Source of the DNA: CAXTSE01 sp035554115
GTDB taxonomy: Bacteria; Actinomycetota; Actinomycetes; Actinomycetales; Microbacteriaceae
NCBI GenBank assembly: GCA_035554115.1
Contig: DATMIW010000009.1
Span: 1 to 31,533 of the forward strand
DNA length: 31,533 nucleotides
Reading direction: 5' to 3'
Of the stretch, positions 21,666-29,200 are shown one piece after another (within the stretch, counting starts at the first letter, position 1; the number at the start of each line of letters is the position of its first letter). The notes under the pieces were generated by a model. The model was not told the DNA's origin, did no database searches, and saw nothing but the letters and a program-made list of their open reading frames with translations. A program made the position numbers and the translations under genes.

Positions 21666-22502
21666 ATGGCATTCGACATCGACAAGTACACCGCCAACTC
21701 CACAGCTGTGGCCTGGGGCGATCTGGACTTCGACGAGTTCGACCGCCAGCCGCTGCCCGAGTCGAGCCTGCGCACCCTGCGATACATGTGCGATGTCGAG
21801 TACCACACCGTCTGTTATCTGCGCGATCTGCTGACCACCCCATCCCATAAAGAGCCCGAAATCGCGTCGTTCATGACGATGTGGAACCGCGAAGAGTTCT
21901 GGCACGGTGAGGCTCTCGCGGCAGTTTTGGCCAAGCACGACATCATTGTCGACTTCGACGAGCTGAAGGCCAGCCGCCTCAAGCTCGGCTGGAAAGACCG
22001 CCTGGACCCGATCAAACAGTCCCTGCTCGGCGGACTCGTCGGTCACGATTTTGTCGCCGTGCACATGGCGTGGGGTGCTGCCAACGAATGGTCGGCGAAC
22101 GCCGCCTACCTTCGCATGGCGAAGAAGGAGAACCACCCGGTGCTCGCCGAACTGCTGAAGCGGATCGCGGCCCAAGAGACCAAGCACGTCGCCTTCTACG
22201 CCTCGCAGGCTCGCGACCGCCTTACCTCCAGCAAGAAGGCGCGGGTCATCGCGCGTTTCGCTCTGCGCAAGTTCTGGGGTCCGGTCGGGTCGACCATCAG
22301 CCCCGACAGCGAGGTCACGCACGTCATGAACGATCTCTTCGGCGGCTCGGAGGGGCGCAAGCTGATCCGCGACGTCGACTCGCACATAGCCAAACTGCCC
22401 GGCATGGAGGGGCTGACGATCGTCGAGACCTCGCTCGACGCGCGCGGCATCTCGGCGTTTGACGACGAGTCGGAGCGCGAGCTCGAGTCCGTCGGGGCCT
22501 AG
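21666..22502 (+). CDS. Ferritin-like di-iron protein
   Basis: A 278-residue four-helix-bundle protein with a complete carboxylate-bridged di-iron pattern: E45 (CDVEYHT), E77-x2-H80 (REEFWHGEAL), E141 (AANEWSAN) and E171-x2-H174 (AAQETKHVAFY). The arrangement E...ExxH...E...ExxH is that of acyl-ACP desaturases and related oxidases, though the protein is shorter and I cannot assign it to a named family. It lies 9 nt after the FAR-HAD gene with AAGG before the ATG, so it is the last gene of the operon. A role in oxidising or desaturating the alkyl chain of an ether lipid is possible but is inference. Confidence 0.8.
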   Translation: MAFDIDKYTANSTAVAWGDLDFDEFDRQPLPESSLRTLRYMCDVEYHTVCYLRDLLTTPSHKEPEIASFMTMWNREEFWHGEALAAVLAKHDIIVDFDELKASRLKLGWKDRLDPIKQSLLGGLVGHDFVAVHMAWGAANEWSANAAYLRMAKKENHPVLAELLKRIAAQETKHVAFYASQARDRLTSSKKARVIARFALRKFWGPVGSTISPDSEVTHVMNDLFGGSEGRKLIRDVDSHIAKLPGMEGLTIVETSLDARGISAFDDESERELESVGA

Positions 22503-22571
22503 CCCGCGCGGCCCCCGTCATCGCCTTCGGCACGGGCAATCTCAGTCGGACACGACACATTCCCTCGCGGT

Positions 22572-22606
22572 GTTCACGTTGTGAAGGACAGTCCTTCACA
22601 ACGTGA
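22572..22606. repeat. Long palindrome (copy 2)
   Basis: The left arm GTTCACGTTGTGAAGGAC (22572-22589) is identical to copy 1. The right arm matches for 16 bases (22591-22606) around a central A. The centre is A here and T in copy 1, so the two copies read as opposite orientations. It again lies between convergent genes. Confidence 0.85.
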
Positions 22607-22673
22607 GTCGCGGCGGGGTCTCTTCGAAAACCCGGGGTTTGTAGCGTTTTGTGCCGGATCGGCGCGGGCGCCG

Positions 22674-23252
22674 CTACGCGCGTCGCCGCCGAACCAGCCA
22701 CCATGCCACAGCGGCACCCATCAGCGCGAGCGCAGCGACCCCTCCGACGATCCAGCCAATCGGGAGACCGTTGGGACGCTTAGCGGCCTCCTCCTTCACC
22801 GAATGCGCGGTGTCCGTGACGCCGGCGATCGTGTCGGCTTCTGCAGATCTGACGGCGGGTTTCGTTTCGTCACCTACGTAGACGCTGACAAGAGTTGTGA
22901 CGCGCAGCTCACCCTTGGGGATTTTCGTGAGGACTCCGGTGAGCTTCTTCGTCACATGTCCGCCCGGCGGCACCGATACCGACCAACTCGCATCGCTCCC
23001 CGCCCGATCCGCGTCGTGCGCCACTGTTACGCGAAAGTATGTCGGCACGCTGATGACGAGACGACCATCCACTGCCTCCGTCCCGTCGTTCCGGACGGTG
23101 GCCGTGTATGCCAAGGTGTCACCGGCGTGGACGTCACTACTCTCATTGCCGATCGACACCGACAACCCCGCGGGGGCCGCCGCCGCCGCGACAGTCGTAG
23201 GTATCCCGATGAACGCCGCGATCAGCACCACCGCCGCAATCGCACGCCTCAC
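22674..23252 (-). CDS. Small exported membrane-anchored protein (DUF11/CARDB-like)
   Basis: A 192-residue protein. It has a signal peptide (MRRAIAAVVLIAAFIG..., likely cleaved after the Ala run near 25), one beta-sandwich-like domain with the pattern SSDVHAGDTLAYTATVRNDGTEAVDG seen in DUF11-type domains, a short stalk, and a C-terminal membrane helix (about 167-187) followed by RRRRA. There is no LPxTG-like motif, so it should be held by the helix with its domain outside. The GTG start overlaps the stop of the giant repeat protein gene (GTGA 23249-23252), so it is translationally coupled and probably works with that protein. Specific function unknown. Confidence 0.78.
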   Translation of the reverse strand: MRRAIAAVVLIAAFIGIPTTVAAAAAPAGLSVSIGNESSDVHAGDTLAYTATVRNDGTEAVDGRLVISVPTYFRVTVAHDADRAGSDASWSVSVPPGGHVTKKLTGVLTKIPKGELRVTTLVSVYVGDETKPAVRSAEADTIAGVTDTAHSVKEEAAKRPNGLPIGWIVGGVAALALMGAAVAWWLVRRRRA

Positions 23253-26200
23253 GCCTCAAACCCCTCTCGACGCACGCCTCTCCGGCGCCGATCAACCACC
23301 GCCATAAGACCACCGAGGCCGAGCAACAGAACCGCAGACACGATCGTGCCCGTTATCGCTGCCCCCGTGAATGCGAGCAGGCCAGGGTCGGTGGGGTCGT
23401 GCACAGCGAAGGTGTCGAGCTGGCAATCCACGCCCAGGGCCGCGGCGAAACAGTTCCCTCCGCTGCCGCTACTCACGACAGCGTTGCGCAATCTGCCGTC
23501 GCCTCCCGTCGAATTGATGGTGAACGAGTAGGTGATAGTTCCGGTCGCGCCTACGGCGAGCGGACCCGTCCACGACAGAATCGGCACCGCATACGAGGTG
23601 CTGCCCCCCGTTGCCGTCGCGTCATCGTTATACCTCGCGTCATCCAACACCTGACTGAAATCGTCGGTGAAGCTCGCCGGCTGGGCCAGGGTGTAGTTGA
23701 CCTGCCCCGTGTTCGTCACCAACACCTGGTATTGGATGGTCGACCCTGGCTGCAGCGTTCCACTAGCTGTCGTCGACTTCACCGATGTGAAGGCCTTGAC
23801 CGGAGTGCGGGTCGCGCAATCCGGGTCCGTCGATGCCCCCGAGCAGTTACTTGGCACTCCTGGTGGTGTGCTTACGGCGTTGTCGACCAAGCGGTCGCCA
23901 GCGCCCGTCGTTTTCGCCGTCACCGAATAGGTGATGGTAATCGAGGCACCGATAGCGAGCGGTCCGGACCAGGTCAACGTCGAACCCGACACCGTCGCAC
24001 CATGATCGGCATCGCCGTTGTATGTCGCGTCGTCGAGTACACCGCTGAGATCGTCGGAGACGGTCGCCGGGTTGCCCGAGGTGAAGTCGACGCTGCCCGT
24101 GTTCGTAATGTGCACCGAGTACGTCAACACTCCGCCCGCGAGGACTATCGACGACGATGCCGACTTCTGCACCTCGAGCGACGGCCCCGGAAGGGTCGAC
24201 TCACATTCGGGATCGGTCGACCCGCTCGGGCAGTTCCCTCCCGACCCTGCCGGGGTAACAGCGACATTTGTCAGGACCTTGTCGCCCGTATCCGGATCAT
24301 TGATCTGCACCGAATACGTGATGGTGACCGTCGCTCCGATCGGTAGCGCGCCCGACCACGAGAGCACTCCAGCCGTCACATCAACCGTGCCGCCCGTGGC
24401 AGTCGCGTCGGACTGATAGGTGGCGTCATCGAGAACCTGCGCGAGGTCATCGGTGAACGACGCCGGGGATCCCGCGGGGAAGTCGACCTGACCAGTATTG
24501 GTCACGGTGATGGTGTACGTCACAACGTCACCCGGCACGAAGTCCGTCACGTCCGCGTTTTTCGTCACGTGGAACGATTGGATGGGCACGACAACCGTGC
24601 AGTCCGGGTCGCTCGAGCCCGGGTCGCAATTCGCGCCTGTGCCCGGAGGCGTCACCACGGTGTTGTTGAGGCTGTGGTTGCCACGATCCGGCGACGCCAC
24701 CCTGACTTGGTAGGTGATCAGCTCAACAGCACCAACCGCGAGCGGGCCGTGCCATGAGATCACGCCAGAGCTCAGCGTCGCTCCGTTGGTGAGGCTGCCC
24801 GCCACAAAGGTGGCGTCGTCCGTGACCTGCGCGAGGTTGTCGGTGAACGACGCGTCGGCGTAGGCAACCTGCCCGATGTTCTCGACCTCGATCGTGTAGG
24901 TGATCGTGTCGCCCTCGAGACCCGTGGTCTGCGACGCGGTCTTTGTCACGTGCATTGCCTGCACGAGGGTCTGCGTCGCGCATTGCGGACCCGTGGCGCA
25001 CGAACCCGAGGAATCGGACGGATCTACCGCGTTGTTCAGAATGAGGTCGCCGGTCGGCGGGTTGTGCAAGGTGAATGAGTAGCTGATCGTCACCACCGCA
25101 CCCACCGCGAGCGGGCCCGCCCAGCTGAGCGTGTTACCGGCCACGATCGCACCGCTTGTGGCGTCGCCGTTGTAGTCGGCGTCATCGGTGACCGCAGACA
25201 GATCGTCGCTCACCGAAGCCGGAGCTGCTGCCGTGTAGTCGACGTTGCCGGTGTTCCGAACGGTGACCGTATACGTGATCACGTCTCCGGGCATCACGCT
25301 CGTGGCGCTCACGGTCTTGGTCACTGCGTACGCGCGCACATCCGTCACCGTCGTGCAATCCGGATCCGTGCTGCCGGCGTCACAGTTGCCGCCAACTCCC
25401 GGCGGGGTGACAACGACGTTGGTGAGACTGCCGTCTCCCGTTGTGGGCACACTCACCACCACCGAATAGGTGATGGTCGCCGAACCGCCCACCGCGAGGA
25501 TTCCGTTCCAGGAAAGAACAGGCGCCGCATACGCGACGGCACCGGATGTGGCCGCCTCGTCGTTCTGATAGACCGCGTCATCGATGATCTGGGTCAGATC
25601 GTCGGTGAATGACGCAGGCGTCGCCACGTCATACGGCAGCGCACCGGTGTTCGTCACGACGATCGTGTAGCTCACCGTGTCGCCCGGTGAAGCCACCGTC
25701 GCCGACGAGGTCTTCGTCACGTGCAGGCTGCGCACCGGGGTCCGGGTCGAGCAATCGGGGTCTGTGGAACCGGCGTCACAGTTCGAGCCGAGCCCGGGCG
25801 GTGCGGTCACGACATTGTCGAGCAGGTGATCGCCCGAGTCGGGGCTGTCGACCCGCACGCTGTACGTGAACGAGGTCGACGCTCCCGCCGCCAATTGGAT
25901 GCCCGACCAGGACAGGGTCGGCGATGCGAAAACCCCACCCCCCGTCGCACTACCCGCCTGGTAGCTCGCGTCGTCCAGCACGGCTGACAGATCATCGCTG
26001 AACGACGCCGGCGCCGCGGCGGTGAAGTCGACCGCGCCCGTGTTGGTCAGCGTGACCGTGTAGCTGACAACGCCACCTTCGGTGGTGGATGCTGGGGAGG
26101 CCGACTTGACGATCTGCAGCATCCGCACCGGCACCTCGGTGGCGCACGCACCCGCCGCAGCGCAGGAACCACCCGCCGCGGTCGGGGTGACCGCATTGTC

Positions 26201-29200
26201 GAGCTTGTGATTGCCACCAGCTGATCCGGTCACGGTGACCGAGTAGGTGATGGTCGCCGTTCCCCCCACGACGAGAGCGCCCGACCAGGTCAGCGCTGCG
26301 CCCGCCACGGCCACCGCCCCGGATGTCGCCGCAACATCCCCGTTGTACGAGGCGTCATCCAGTACCGCACTCAGGTCGTCGGCGAGGGCCGCGGGAGCAG
26401 CTCCCGTGTAGTCGACCTGGCCGGTGTTGGTCACCACGATCGTGTAGGACACGCGGTCTCCTGGCTGAGCCTGGGCCAGGTCCACAGTCTTCGACACCGT
26501 GTACGACTGCACCGGCACGACCGAATTACATCCGGGATCGGTCGAATCAGTCGTACACGCGCCGCCGATTCCGGGAGGGGTCAGCACGCGGTTATCGAGC
26601 GAATGATCCCCCGTGTCGGGGGTGTGCACCGTGACCTGGTAGGTGAAGGTCTCCTGTCCGCCGACGGGGAGGGCACCCGACCACCGGATGACGTTGTCCG
26701 CCCCGAGGACAGCCCCGTTACTCAGGCTCCCGGCCACATAGTCGGCGTCGTCGAGAACATTTGCGAGGTCGTCGCTGAAGGACGCCTCGTCGCCTGCCGC
26801 GGAGGTGTACGCGACGCTGCCTGTGTTGGTCAGCGTGATCGTGTACGTGATCGTGTCACCCGGGATTGCCGTGGTCTGCGACGCAGACTTCAGCACCTCG
26901 TACGACTTCGTGGGCACGATGACCTCACACACGGGGTCGTTCGAACCCACCGAACAGTTGCCGCCGGGTCCGGTCGTGATGGTGTTGTCGAGGCGCGGAT
27001 CCGGTCCCGGCTGCACGACAACCTGGTAGTGGAAAGTTGTCGTCTCGCCAACGGCCAGCGGCCCCGACCAGGTGATCGTCGATCCCGCAAGAGAGGCGGT
27101 GCCCGTGTCGGCGACCAGGCTTCCGGCGACATAGTCGGCGCCGTTCAGCACGCCGCTCAGGTCGTCAGACACAGTGGCCGGGGTCCCCGCAGGGTAGGCG
27201 ACCTGCCCCGTGTTGGTGACGGTGACCGTGTAGGTGATCGTGCTACCCGGAATCGCGACATTCGTGTCAGCGGTCTTCACGGCGCGATAGGACTGCACGA
27301 GAGTCGTGGTCGAGCAGGCAGGGTCGGTCGATCCGGTGTCGCAATTGCCAACGTTCGGCGGCGTGAACACCACGTTCGTCAGGGTGTGATCGCCCGAATC
27401 CGGGTTGTCGACGACGAGGGTGTAACTGATCGTCTGCGTGCCCCCGACCGGAAGTGGACCCGACCAGGAGAGGGTCGGAGCTGCATAGGACACGGTGCCC
27501 GCGGTGGCGGTCGCACCGCCGGAGTAGCTGGCGTCATCCAGATCGCCGACAAGCGAGTCGGTGAAACTCGCCGGGTTAGAAGCCGTGAAAGCAACGGGAC
27601 TCGTGTTGGTCACGACGACGGTGTAGGTCACCGTCGAACCGGGCGTTGTGGTCGCCGATGACACGGACTTCTGCACCGTGTACGTGCCGACCAGGGTTAT
27701 CGTCTGGCAGTCGGCCGCGGTGACACAGGATCCCCCGGCGCCGGTGGGTGCGACCTGGTTGGTCAGGGTCTTGTTCGTTGCGGGAACGGCCACGGTGACC
27801 GAGTAGGTGACGGTCGCGGATGCGCCGACAGGCAAAGCCCCGCTCCAGCTCAGAGTCGTGCCAGTGACACTGGCCCCACCGGAGGCGTCACCGTTGTAGG
27901 TGGCACCGTTGAGCACCTGTGACAGGTCGTCGGTGAAGGATGCCGGGGCCGCAGTCGTGTATGGAACGGACCCCGTGTTCGTGACCGTGACGGTGTAGCT
28001 AACTACCCCACCCGGAGCAACGGTCTGTGCGCTTGACGTCTTCGCAACCGTGTATGACTGCACCTTCACGACCGAGGTGCACAGCGGATCCGAGGACCCG
28101 CTCGCGCAGTTGCTGCCGGCTGTGTTCGACACGATTGTGTTGCTCAGCGTGTTGTTCCCTGTATTGGGGTTCTTAATCGTGACGGTGTACGTGAACGAAG
28201 TTGTGGCGCCGATAGCCAGCGCTCCCGACCAACTCAGGGTCGATCCGGTGACTGTCGCGCCGCCTGTCGCACTGCCGGCGTTGTACGTGGCGTCATCGAG
28301 CACGGCGGTCAGGTCATCAGTCAGCGACGCGGGCGACCCGGCCGTGTACGCGACCTGGCCGGTGTTCGTCGCGCTCACCGTGTAGGTGACCACATCGCCC
28401 GGGTGGGTCACGGCAACATTTGCCGTCTTCGTGAACTGAATGCCCCGAACCGGGTTGTTGGTTGAACACGCGCTCGCGCAGCTGATGCCGGTCGGGGGCG
28501 TCACCACGTTGAGCAGAGAATGGTCGCCGGTGTCGGGGGACTTCACCGTCACCGAATAGGTGATGGTGATGGTCTGCCCAGGCATGATCTGTGAGGCCGA
28601 CCAGCTCAGCGAGCTGCCGTTCACCGTGGCCGTACCGGTGCTCGCAGTCACATCGCCGTTGTAGCTGGCGTCATCGAGGATGCCCGCGAGGGAGTCCGTG
28701 AAGGAGGGGCTCGGAAACGGCGCCGCGCTCGCGCCCGGCTCGGTCACCGTGACCGTGTACTGCACGACACTGCCCGGGTTCACCGCTGAGCCGCTCGCCG
28801 GGTTCGAGGTCTTGGCGATCGTGTACGGCTGCGGCACAACGACTCCAGCGGTATCGGAGGGGGTCAGTGCCGGGCCGGAGGGCGGCGTCATCGTGACGCT
28901 CGCGGTGTTGACCGTCGTTCCTACGCCGGCGGTCATCGAGCACGAGATGGTCTGCGATGCCCCGGCAGCGAGGGACGGGATCGTCGTGTTGCACGACGGC
29001 ATCAGCGAGTCGACGACCGGGATGTTGGTGAGGGTTCCCGTGCCCTTGTTGGTCACCACGATGCGGTACGGCACGGTGTCGCCCGCGGCGTACTGCTGAT
29101 AGTCGGCAACGGTGTTCGCGTCGTGGAAATCGGCGGCGTTGTTCGGATTGCCACCCTTTGCGAGCACGTACTTCTTCAGGTCGAGTGCGTAGCAATCGCC

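Noticed and set aside
25721..27661. Long plus-strand open frames opposite the giant repeat gene, up to 352 codons.
   Set aside because: They are Arg-rich, repeat with the same period as the minus-strand units, and are shadows of the repeat coding bias.
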